Of a DNA stretch of 64,000 nt, positions 10,945-20,555 are shown one piece after another. The notes under the pieces are model-generated. The model did no database searches, had not been told where the DNA came from, and saw only the letters and a program-made list of their open reading frames with translations. A program made the translations under genes and the position numbers. Position 1 is the stretch's first letter. Each line of letters opens with the position of its first letter. The DNA is from Pseudo-nitzschia pungens (lineage: Eukaryota; Bacillariophyta; Bacillariophyceae; Bacillariales; Bacillariaceae): NCBI GenBank assembly GCA_037355855.1, contig CM074766.1, positions 1 through 64,000 on the forward strand, read 5' to 3'.

Positions 10945-12480
10945 GTGATACCGTACGACGAGTAATGCAAAGTGAAATGAAGTGGAGTGGAGTGGAGTGG
11001 AGTGGAGTGGAGTGGAGTGAGGCTGGTGACACCCGGCAGTACTATTCCTCGTATTGTTTTTGAGAGGATTTTTCCAAGACATAACACCATAAGAAGTAGA
11101 TGTATAGTAATAGTAGCTAGTAGCAGTAGTATTAATCAGATTCAGGAGTGAAACTACACGGTAGCATGAGAATATAATTATTGGAAACGTTATCTGCGAT
11201 GCAATTTTTGCTTCAGCCGTGGCTATTTTTTTGTGTTGCAACATCATGGCACCAGCACAGCACTTTCTTCCTCCGCCTTTCGCTAGCTGAGATACTACCA
11301 CTACCAGCGGTAAGACTGCTGACGAATCATCATCATCATGGTCGGTCGTGGTGTTGTTTCTTCGTATTGTTGTTCATTGTTTTGGCACCTTCTTGTATTC
11401 TTCTGCTGGTGCTTGCAAGAAGTTGTTAAAATGGTGATACTAGTAGAAGTAATAAGGCGGATAGTACTTCTTCTTAAGAGGAGCAGGCTGCTTGGACGAC
11501 ATGTACTAAGAAGAAGTCTGCGGGAGGAATGGTGCTGAGAAGGATGGTGCTGAGAGAGATGCTACGAAGGATGGTGCTGAGAAGTTTGCTAAGAAGGATG
11601 CTAGTAGTGCTCAGTAGGAGGAGGATACTAGTACAAATGATGCGAAGTACTGGCTCCTAGTAGTACTAGTAGTAGTAGTAGTAGTCTACTAGTAGACTAG
11701 TAAGATGCTACTAAGAAGGATTCTACCAGTAAAGAGGGTGCTACATACGGTGCTACACAGGGTGCTATCATGTACTAGTAGTAGTACCACTAAAGAAGAG
11801 GATCCTGCTTCTAAAGAGGATCTCCAGCAAGAAACCACCAGCAGAAAAAATTGGCAAAAGAATAGTAAGTGGCACTGCTTTATTTTTGCGTGTGTTGTGG
11901 ATGTCCCACCCTACTAGCAAAATCCACAAACCAGTGTGTGAATAATGATCACCAACACCACCAGTAGTACTGCTGGTACTAATACTATGATTAACAAGAA
12001 ATCAGTATCGGAGTTCAAATCTTCTTGAGAGGAGGAGCAGGAGGCTGGTGGTTTTTGTTCTTGAGTTCTTGGAGGAACCTTTCATATCCTCCTCATCATC
12101 ACTCCACAGGTGGAGCAGCAGCATGAGATAGTAGCTTCTTCTTCTTGTACCTCCTGTTAGCACCCCGCCCTCCTACCACTAACACGTAATGCTTACTCAC
12201 CACTCACTCCTCCCACGGTAATTTTACGCGGTACACCACTCACTTTTGTCATAAGTGTTTTCACGTCAACCAAAATCGGTACGAAGTGAGGTTAACTTCA
12301 CTACATACGAAGTAACCTTCCGTATTTTCCATAATTTTTCCGCGCCTCTGCTTCTGCTTCCCCACCACCTCTCACAAAACGCTGAGCTGCTCTTAATTTT
12401 GTATTCTCCAACAATTCACTGACCAACTGGCAGGAACAGGAGCGAGTCTAACATAGATAATAATTAAAAGAACAGCAGAT
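10945..12480. other. Intergenic, repeat-rich
   Basis: No credible gene. It holds a GGAGT array (10981-11020), ACTAGT words (11585-11705) and several AAGGATGCT-like direct repeats (11530-11780). Open frames here are short and low-complexity. Confidence 0.5.
10981..11020. repeat. (GGAGT)n pentanucleotide repeat
   Basis: Eight tandem GTGGA/GGAGT units about 40 bp after the LRR gene stop. A shorter run of the same unit occurs near 17455-17470. Confidence 0.9.
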
Positions 12481-12720
12481 TAGTAGCAAGCAAATTTGCA
12501 TCCACCTCTCCGTGTTAGCAAGAAGAAGTAGTAGTAGTAGTAATAATGAGGAATAGCACTACTAGAACAGCAAGCACTTGTCCTCTGGAGTAAATAACAC
12601 CAGCATGCAAGCTGATTGTGAAAATAATGAACAGGACAGCAAGGAGATTAGCAAGCAAAACAGCAAGCAAAGCAGTTAGCATCCTGTACAACCAAGCAAA
12701 ACAGCAAGCAAAACAGTTGA
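12481..12720. repeat. AGCAAGCAAAACAGC minisatellite-like stretch
   Basis: Irregular repetition of AGCAAGCA and AAACAGCAAGC words, most regular at 12640-12720. It directly precedes the diverged satellite units. Confidence 0.6.
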
Positions 12721-12730
12721 CACATACTGC

Positions 12731-12990
12731 AGATCTGGTACAAAGAAATCCACTGGAGTGGCCAAAGCATCCTGTTTAGCATCCTGTTCAGTATCCCTCT
12801 TAGCACACCAGTACAGTTTGGTTTATCAGATAGCACACTGAATATTTTATAATATTGGTCTGATAAGAGATAGGGTATGTAGATCTGGTACAAATTCTAC
12901 TGAAGTGGTGCAGCATCCTATTTAGCATCCTGTTCAGTCCCCCCTTAGCCCATTACAGCAGTTTGGTTTATCAGTTAGCATCTTGAAATC
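12731..12990 (-). repeat. Diverged satellite units, family shared with the 49-kb array
   Basis: Two units about 150 bp apart, both starting AGATCTGGTACAAA (12731 and 12881). They contain TAGCACACTGAATAT and AGCATCCTGTTTAGCATCC. Reverse-complementing the array at 49350-50505 gives the same order of words (GCTCTGGTACAAATCCTAC, TAGCATCCTGTTTAGCATCC, TAGCACACTAAATATCTTG), so this is the same satellite family in opposite orientation and older. The adjoining 13035-13075 segment (ATATCTATCCT...GAGGGCCCTAC) also matches the flank of the array near 49290-49335. Confidence 0.75.
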
Positions 12991-13639
12991 TTCTAACATA
13001 GTAATAGCTGAGCTATGTAACTTCTAGTATGATACATATCTATCCTGTTGGAGGGCCCTACCATCCAGAAGTACCATCCCAAAGTATATTAAATAGATGT
13101 GACATCCAAAATGTCAGGTCTTTTTGACTCAGACTTTTCTCATAGTCCCAAGCATACATAGTAGGGTGAGGACTATTGGCACTGGAATGCTAAAAATATT
13201 CCATATGTGAACTTAGGTAAGTCATTTTTTCTACTTTCTACTAATAGTACCGGTAAGGTTATGTGTAGTACTTTGATCTTACTAATTAAAAAATAATGAT
13301 AACAATGATACAGAATGTCTTCTTTGTCGTCATGCCCAAAACTTGGCCGCGAATCGATTTCAATTTCAATTTCAATTTCAATTTCAATTTCGATTTCAAT
13401 TCCATCGGCCAACGAACCGCCGAACTTGTTTCTTCACGGATTGGTTTGTTTCATGCTTGCTATGCTACTAGTAGTATATAGTAAAAGTACATGCTACTAC
13501 ACTGTATGCAATGCACATGACTAGTACCACTGACTACTAGTACTGGCTTACAACCCCAACCCCAACATTTTTTTTGTTGCATTCATTATTTGGTGCATCA
13601 AGAGTGAAGAGTCTCTCTCTCTCTCACACACACACTCTC
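12991..13639. other. Intergenic, downstream of the CFA-synthase fusion
   Basis: No gene seen. Contains a (TTTCAA)n tract at 13358-13402, ACTAGT words at 13465-13540, a short CCCCAACCCCAA echo near 13555, and CT/CA dinucleotide tracts just beyond the stop of the minus-strand gene. Confidence 0.5.
13358..13402. repeat. (TTTCAA)n microsatellite
   Basis: About seven hexamer units, with one TTTCGA variant. Confidence 0.9.
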
Positions 13640-16600
13640 TCACGCTTCGGTGATCCAGTTGCTGACCTCCGCATCCGTGAGAGCCGGTAGCTGCGTGCAT
13701 GCCCTTGTTTCGTACAGCGGCGCCAGCGAGGTGCACCCGTTGCGGGCAAAGACCAGGATGAGGCAATTTACGTTGCGGGCATAGAATCCGGCCTCGCAGT
13801 AGGACAGATAGTAGTTCCAGGCCCGGATGAAGATGTCGTCAAAGCCGAGGGAGCGGACCAGTTCTTCGTTGGCGTTGAACCGTCGTCTCCAGTCGGCGAG
13901 CGTCTGGGCGTAGTGAAGGCCGATGTTGTCGATGTGCTCGAGGGTCAGGCGCGATCCCTTGTAGGCAGCATCCACCAATGCGTGCAGGCAGGGGCAGCAG
14001 GATCCGGGAAAGATGATAGTGTTGATGAAATCCGTCGACCGCAGGTAGTTTTCGTAGCGCTCCTCGGTGGTGGTGATGGCCTCCATGACCAGAATCCCGT
14101 CGGGGGCCAGGACCTGCTCGACGGCCCAGTAAAACTCGCCCAGGTGGTCGTGGCCCACGGCCTCGATCATCTCGCAGCTCAGCACGCGGTCGAATCGGCC
14201 GAGGTTCTCCTTGCGTCGGGCAAAGGTTCGGTAGTCGATGACCTCAAAGGTGATCAGGTCTTCAAGGCCCTCCTTTGCGACGCGCTCCAGGGCCAGCGCG
14301 CGCTGCTCGACCGACAGCGTGATGCCGGTCACCTTGCAGCCGTACTTCTTGGCCGCGTGGAGTGAGAGACCTCCCCAGCCAAAGCCAATGTCCAGGACCT
14401 CTTGTCCCGGCTGGACCTGGGCGCGGTCCAGCAGCGTGTCCAGTTTTCTCCACTGGGCTTCCTCGAGAGTTCCGCGAAAGACCAGTCCCTTCTGTGGGGC
14501 GGGAGCCTTGACGGCATCGTAGATCGCGGAGGAGTACATGAGGGTTTCCTTGTCGAGAAAGCTCGTGAACAAGTCGTTGGACAGATCGTAGTGAGCGTGG
14601 ATGTTCTTGAGACTGCCTCCGCGCTCTGAGTTGTCCATGGTCAATCGGTACCGCAAAAAGTTCAGAAAGGAACCAATCTTGGAGATGATGTAGGGTCCGG
14701 CGTTGACGGGATTGGCACCGGAATATCCCTTGTAGGACGTGTTGGGGACGTGGGTGCCGGCGACGATTCGATCGCGGTTTCCCATCAGCAACAGCAGCAA
14801 TCGGGTGAGACCGACGGGATCTCCGCAGGCCAGGGTGGTCTCATCCCGCTCCGAGGCAGGCCGCAGCACGGGGTTGTACTCCGAGACGTCTTCCAGCGGT
14901 TCGATGACAAAGTGGCCCGCCATGTACGATCGGGCCAGTCCCAGATCGTACTCCCAGGCAATCTTGACAAAGACCCACTCATCAAAGACGCGCATGGTGA
15001 CAGGACTCGAGTCTCCCAAACCACAGGCGCTTCCGTCTCCGTATTCCAGAACGGTTCCGTCGTTGAACTTGAGCCGGAGCTTCCCCTGCTGGACGGCCGC
15101 CTTCAAAAAGTACAGCATGAAGCGCTTGCACAGAGCCATCGGCAGATCGTGCCAGAAATAGTCGGACCACCGTCCAAAGAGGGATTTCCGGAGGGAGGAG
15201 GCTGCCAGATCGGGAGGAGGAAGGACCATGAGCGCGGTTTCGATTTCGCTTTGGCCTCCACTATTGTTGGAGTCGGAGGATTCCTCCTCTGGCTTGGCCC
15301 AGGGCAGGGGAACTCCCGACAGTTTTGTGGCCACTTCGAATCCCGAGCGGCATCCGTCCTCGTGGAACCCGTATCCCTGCCAGGCTCCGCAGAACCACAA
15401 TCCCTTGCGGCCCTGGTGCTTCTCCGCGAGTTTCTTTCGCGCTCTCATGGTGGTCGGTGTGAACTGGGGATGGGTCAGGTGGGTCCGCTTGTGGGTCAAA
15501 TCCGGATCCGGAGCCTCGTGGGGATTGAGCGAAACGAAAATGTCTTGTCCATCGGCATCCAGGTTTTGCAAGCGATTCAGCCAGTAGGTAACGTAGACGG
15601 CCTTCATGCGCCCGTCGGTGCCCTCGAGCTTTTGTTGTTGTTGTTGTTGTTGCTGGAGCTCGTTCTCCACCTTGGATTTGGTGTTGCCGAATCCAGACTC
15701 GGCTCCCTCAAAAGCCCCCGAGTGCTTGTTTTTGTTGTCGTCGCTGTCGGAACCACCGCTTCCGCTCCTGCAACCGAATGCCGCTTCGATCTTTCGAGAG
15801 TCTCCAAGGCAATTCCAGGAGGCCCACGCCCGTTTGCGCCGGGGCATCAGCTTGGGATCGCTGTGCAAGTAAATAACGTTGTCGGCGTATTCGATTTGGC
15901 CCAACAGATCCACCAGCTCAATGTGCGCCAGCAGTGAGTCGTTGTCGTTTGTGTCGATCGAAGCGGCGCTCGGTTTGAGAATGGCTGCTGCGGTGTCGGT
16001 GTGGCAGGCAAAGACAACCTCGTCGAAAATCCCGACGCTGGCGTTGTTGGTGTCGAACAATTCGTACTTTTTTCCAACGTTTACGCCTGCGCCAACGCTT
16101 GCGCCACTCGTCTGTTTCATGGATCCAATGGGCGTCGAGAGACGGATTTGTTTCTCGCCCAGAATTTCCTGGACTCGTTTCGTGTAAGTCTGGGAACGTC
16201 CCTTTACCGTTTTCCACTGGGGATTCGGAATAGAATACCGACAAATTACAACGATGGCGAACGGAACGGATGGAGGTACACGCGAGTGTAGAATTATTCG
16301 AACCGAGAACAAAATATTTTGTCAGCGACTCTATACTGCACGCAACCTTACGGATCACCAACGATCATCAAAAACAAATCAAACAGTACCGGTACCGTAC
16401 AGTAGTTGGTTGCAACCTCGCAATGGACCTTCGCAGGGAACCAATTGTTTTGGCGTGTACTTCATACCGGCGCATCATCATCATCATCATGATCAAGTAA
16501 TCATGATCAATTCACCAGACAATAATGCCTTCGGCAAAACCCAACCCAACTCACCTGGGGTCTCCCAAACAATTGAAGCATCTTGTGGTTGCACAAGAAT

Positions 16601-17247
16601 CCAATCAGCTGCGCCGCCGGGAATTGCAGGACGTCCTCCATGCTCGCCGACCAGAGGGCTGCCATCATGGGGAGCAGGTAGTAGACACCGAATCCGGGAG
16701 TGTACCCGTTCTGGCGCAAATACTGCTGGGTCGTGATGTGCTTGCGGGGATCCTCCTCGGGCAACAACAGCAGTTTCGGGGCCTCGGCGTGGAAGCGGGT
16801 CATGTCCCGGACCATGCCGTGGAATTTCGTATCGATCAGTTGTCCCCGCTTGGCAAACAATCCGTTGATTCCGTCGGAGCTCCACTCGAGGGTCTGGCCC
16901 TTGTCCAGGCTCACGCTCAGTGACATGTCGGTGTCCTCCTCTCGGACGGTTTCCAGCGCCTCGAACCACTTGGTCATGTTGGGATAATTGGCTTCGTTGT
17001 AGACCATGAACCCAATGTCGACGTCAACGCTCTTGCCATCAACATCAACATCAACATCAACACCATCATCAGCGGCCTTGAGCGGAACTGGGACGGTGTA
17101 AGCGTGTCCACCCAATCGATCCTCGGCCTCAAAGACGACGACGTCCGCGGTGGAATTCTCAGAGAGGTGCCAGGCCGCTGACAATCCAGATACACCCCCG
17201 CCGATCACGGCGACTTTCTTGGGAGATTCGGCATCGGGCTTGCACAT
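13640..17247 (-). CDS. FAD-oxidoreductase / cyclopropane-fatty-acid synthase fusion, 2 exons
   Basis: Exon 1 is 17247..16555 (231 codons) and exon 2 is 16216..13640 (858 codons plus stop), giving about 1089 aa. The 338-bp intron has donor CCCCAG|GTGAGT and acceptor CCCCAG|TGG and joins GRPQ to WKTVKG in phase 0, restoring a motif conserved in this oxidoreductase family. The N-terminal half is an amine-oxidase-like flavoprotein with a dinucleotide-binding signature VAVIGGGVSGLSAAWHL at residues 12-28. The C-terminal third is a SAM-dependent cyclopropane-fatty-acyl-phospholipid synthase: YDLSNDLF, then VLDIGFGWGGLSLHAAKKYG near residue 837 (the usual Cys after Ile-Gly is Phe), and CEMIEAVGHDH. 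The same domain order occurs in plant cyclopropane synthases; in bacteria the two are usually neighbouring genes. Expected role: adding a methylene bridge from SAM to unsaturated acyl chains of membrane lipids. An insert with a Gln run and Ser/Asp-rich sequence (~residues 420-460) separates motifs. Confidence 0.9.
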
Positions 17248-18841
17248 CCTTGTGGTGTTGTTGGTGTTGTTGGAATTATTTTTTTCGAGACAAGCTAGAG
17301 AGGTTGCAGGAGCCTATCGACAACAAGTGGAAGCTGTACGGTAGTATTGGCTGTGGATGGATGGATGGAGTGTGATTTTGTGAGAGAGTGACGAGGCAGA
17401 AGGATAGGTTCGAATGGTTCGAATGCGAACCTGGCGACAGGGGACGGAGCGGGGTGGAGTGGAGTGGAGTAAGACTTACGGTAGACCAGAGTAGACGGGA
17501 TCTGTTCTGTTCTGTTCTGTTCTCTTCTGCCTCATTCGCCGACGATCCTTTTGCAATACGGTAATTACGGTTCTGTCAGTATTACTGGTACCTACCGGCG
17601 CGTGGGAAGCATATAGACATGCAGACCGCACAACTAATAATATTACGAAGTACAAGTAAGGTTGCAAGTAAGATTACCGGTACGGTGATGGTATTTCGAG
17701 TGATGGTCGGACGATACTGACTTAACCTTACGAATAATAAAAGTAGTGGTAATATCTTTGGGAGAGAGAACTGCGAACTAGGCACCTTAACGGAAAGAGC
17801 AAAATTGGTCAACTCCGTGATGGATTCAGGTAGTTCTCCTCGTGCTGATTGCCAATCGCTAAGACCTTACTTGTACCTTTCTATGGATTGTCTTTGATGG
17901 GTCGTTTTCGGTTTCGATTGGCTTGTTGCAATGCGGTCAGGATCTGAGTAGCCTCTTACGCAAAGTACGTCATTCGATGCGTTGTAATCTTGATTGGCCC
18001 CTTTCACTTAATGGCCATTGGAACTCCATAGAATTCTGATGGTTTTGTGCGCACTTCCCGGTAAGATTAATACTTACGGTAAACTTAAGTCTTACACATG
18101 CGTGACACGAGATCTGAACCGGAATCAATCAAAATCAATCTCATTCTCTCGGTGAGTCTCAATCGGGTCACGCTTCAATCAAGACATCAGAAATGAATCA
18201 ATCGGGATGTAATCTTACCCGTACGGTACGGTACCGGTAGGGTAAGCCTTAAGGTTTTCTTACTACCGTGGAGTTACTATTCCTAAGGAAACCCTTCGTA
18301 ACTTAGGAAGACTTACCGGTACTGTAAACCTTACCGTAAGATGATGATAAACGTGATTGAATTGACTTGCTTTTTTATGGAAGTTGGTAACGAGTAAGTC
18401 TTCCCTTACCGTAAGTTACTACGAGTAAGATTACAAGCATAACAAGTAATTCTTACTAGTACTACCGTACGTACGAAGTAATTAGCCTTAGTTTCCTTCA
18501 TTCTCAATCAAGGGGAAGAAGACCTTAACTCTTCATTATTCCCTCATGATGTCGTAACAAAGTAAGAAGCCTTACTCGTAGGTCTGGAAGCCCGGATTCC
18601 ATTGGAAAATACTTCGTACTGAGTTTCGAAACAGAACCAGCAGGTGGACTTGATACAAATCAACGTAGGAAGAATCGTTCAAAGCAAAAACCATTCTGGT
18701 GATAATAGTAGTAGAAAATAATTTCTATTTGTAAGGTTTAGTAGTAAGTTACCGGTACTAGTAGTACTTCTCCCACTTTCAACTTGTATGGTACGAGCTT
18801 TTTTTGCTTCAGGAAATAAATGATTACGAAGGGTTTTCTAC
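17248..18841. other. Intergenic, promoter side of the fusion gene
   Basis: No gene. Contains a GTTCT run (17508-17525) and very many copies of the short words GTAAGGTTA, CTTACGGTA, ACCGGTA and TACGAAGTA (17640-17720, 18050-18600). Confidence 0.5.
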
Positions 18842-18843
18842 TA

Positions 18844-19353
18844 CTACGGAATTCCTATCAGCTGATCCCCCCCATTTTTTTAATCAGATTAACTCAGGGA
18901 GTTTAGGGCATTTTGACCTTCGTCTGGTAGTAGATTTTTCTACACGGCTCTACAGAGCATCTCCAAGGCAACTCGTTGAGAAATCTCTCCAGTACTAATT
19001 CTACATGATATTGTTCAAAATTACATTTTGGCTCCTACTCAACCAATCTTGACTTGATAACACCAGATAAACCAACTCTGGGCACAAGGGTTGGATGGAG
19101 GACATAGGTGGTATCGCTACAAGTCTATTGCAACTGCTTCCAATTCAATCACCATGGTCAGGAGGAGTTGTAGCCTAATTTGTACATGAATTAGTGTAGA
19201 AAATTAGTACCAGAGTTTCTTTCTGGGAAATGACAGAGTCCTGTAGTAGACTCCAGTAGAAAATTGTACCACCAGACGAAGGTCAAATTGCCCTAAACTC
19301 CCCGAGTAAATCTGATTAAAAATGGGGGGGATCAGCTGATAGGAATTCCGTAG
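18844..19353. mobile_element. Tc1/mariner-type MITE, 510 bp
   Basis: Long inverted ends, about 110-120 bp each: CTACGGAATTCCTATCAGCT at 18844 is mirrored by its complement ending at 19353, and the match extends inward through a run of C, TTAATCAGATTAACTC and GACCTTCGTCTGGT. Both sides carry TA (18842-18843 and 19354-19355), the target preferred by Tc1/mariner transposases. No coding capacity. Relatives with the same ends lie at 51319-51409 and 42816-42836. Confidence 0.85.
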
Positions 19354-19763
19354 TACTACTAGTACTAGTAGACTACTACTAGAGTGTTGGAAAGGAAAGG
19401 AAAAATGAGATTTGGAAATGGAAATTGGTGATTCTAGATCTAGTAGCCCTATTTGGTTCTAGTAGTATTACTACTTCTGCTAGTACTACTAGTAGTAGGC
19501 TCGTCCCTAGATGAACGGTCGAACCTAGTAGCAAAACCCTCCTGCTGCTTGCTTGCTGCTTGCTGTCCCCTGCATTGTTTATCTTGACTGCTGTGCTGGT
19601 GGGGTATCTTGTCTTTACAGTACAAAAATAGTACTAACGTGTTGTTGGACCTAGCGGAAACTCACTGTTAGCACCGCTGTTAGCACCGCTGTTAGCACCG
19701 CTGTTAGCGCCGCTGGTACGTACAGTAATAGATTTTGATAATTATCACAAGATGAAGATACAG
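19354..19763. repeat. Minisatellites: GGTTCGAC/CAGCAAG family and CTGTTAGCACCG array
   Basis: 19500-19640 holds, on the minus strand, the word order GGGTTTTGCTACTAGGTTCGA, AGATACCC, CAGTCAAGATAAAC and GGGGACAGCAAGCAGC, the order being the same as around 43970-44240, so the two loci share a repeat family. 19668-19720 has four tandem copies of CTGTTAGCACCG. 19355-19500 is ACTAGT-type repeat. Confidence 0.65.
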
Positions 19764-20231
19764 TACGGGTTTAGTGTGCAAAGGGACCCCGTTTTCGTGG
19801 ACAGGTTATGAGCCAGAGCAACAGCGAGAGCCCCACTGTTTTTGCTATCTGTAATCACTCTAAGACAACACCTTGGACACTAATTTATACCCGATGACAG
19901 AAATGGCAAGGTCACGAGCTTTCGATAGGTACCCAACATGACTTGTATTGCGCGCCGAGCCTTTTCTTACATCGGGCCACAAAATGAGGTCAAAATTTCG
20001 AAAAAAACTCCATTTCAACAACCACAGCACTAAGAGTTGTCACACCCCCTCTATCTCCATAACCAGCCCCGGCTTAATTCTGATACTACAGTGGCTCCAT
20101 CTTTACTATAACAGCAACAAGATCTCCAAGTTGCGGATTGATTGGGCGTTGTGGTTCGGAGAAACGAACTGGCAAAGCAGCAAGAAAATCCGGTCCTTTT
20201 TTTTGATCGAAAAACTCCCCGGTCCAAATAA

Positions 20232-20555
20232 CGGCGAAAATTAATATCTCGGTACCCACTCGATCGATTCCAACCGGACCACTTCGTAACGCTCTATTAC
20301 ATCAAGATAGACAAGGCCTCCAATTTGCGGATCGATTGGACGAGTCGTTTTCGAGAAACGGACTGTACACTGAGCAGACACCCCCTAAAGAAGTACAAGC
20401 AAAAACCGGTCCAACTACGGCGAAAATTAATATCTCGGTCCCCATTCGATCGATTCCAACCGGACCACTTCGTAACGCTCTATTACATCAAGATAGACAA
20501 GGCCTCCAATTTGTGGATCGATTGGTGGAGTCGTTTTTGAGCAACGGACTGTACA
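20232..20555 (+). repeat. 186-bp subterminal direct repeats of the pogo-like element
   Basis: Two strong copies start CGGCGAAAATTAATATCTCG at 20232 and 20418, each running through ACTTCGTAACGCTCTATTACA and GATCGATTGG. A third, weaker copy lies around 20090-20190 (TTGCGGATTGATTGGGCG). They end right at the transposase start, so they could hold its promoter or transposase-binding sites. Confidence 0.75.

Noticed and set aside
14750..15937. 395-residue plus-strand frame opposite the CFA-synthase fusion
   Set aside because: Antisense of well-conserved catalytic domains; long because of third-position GC bias.
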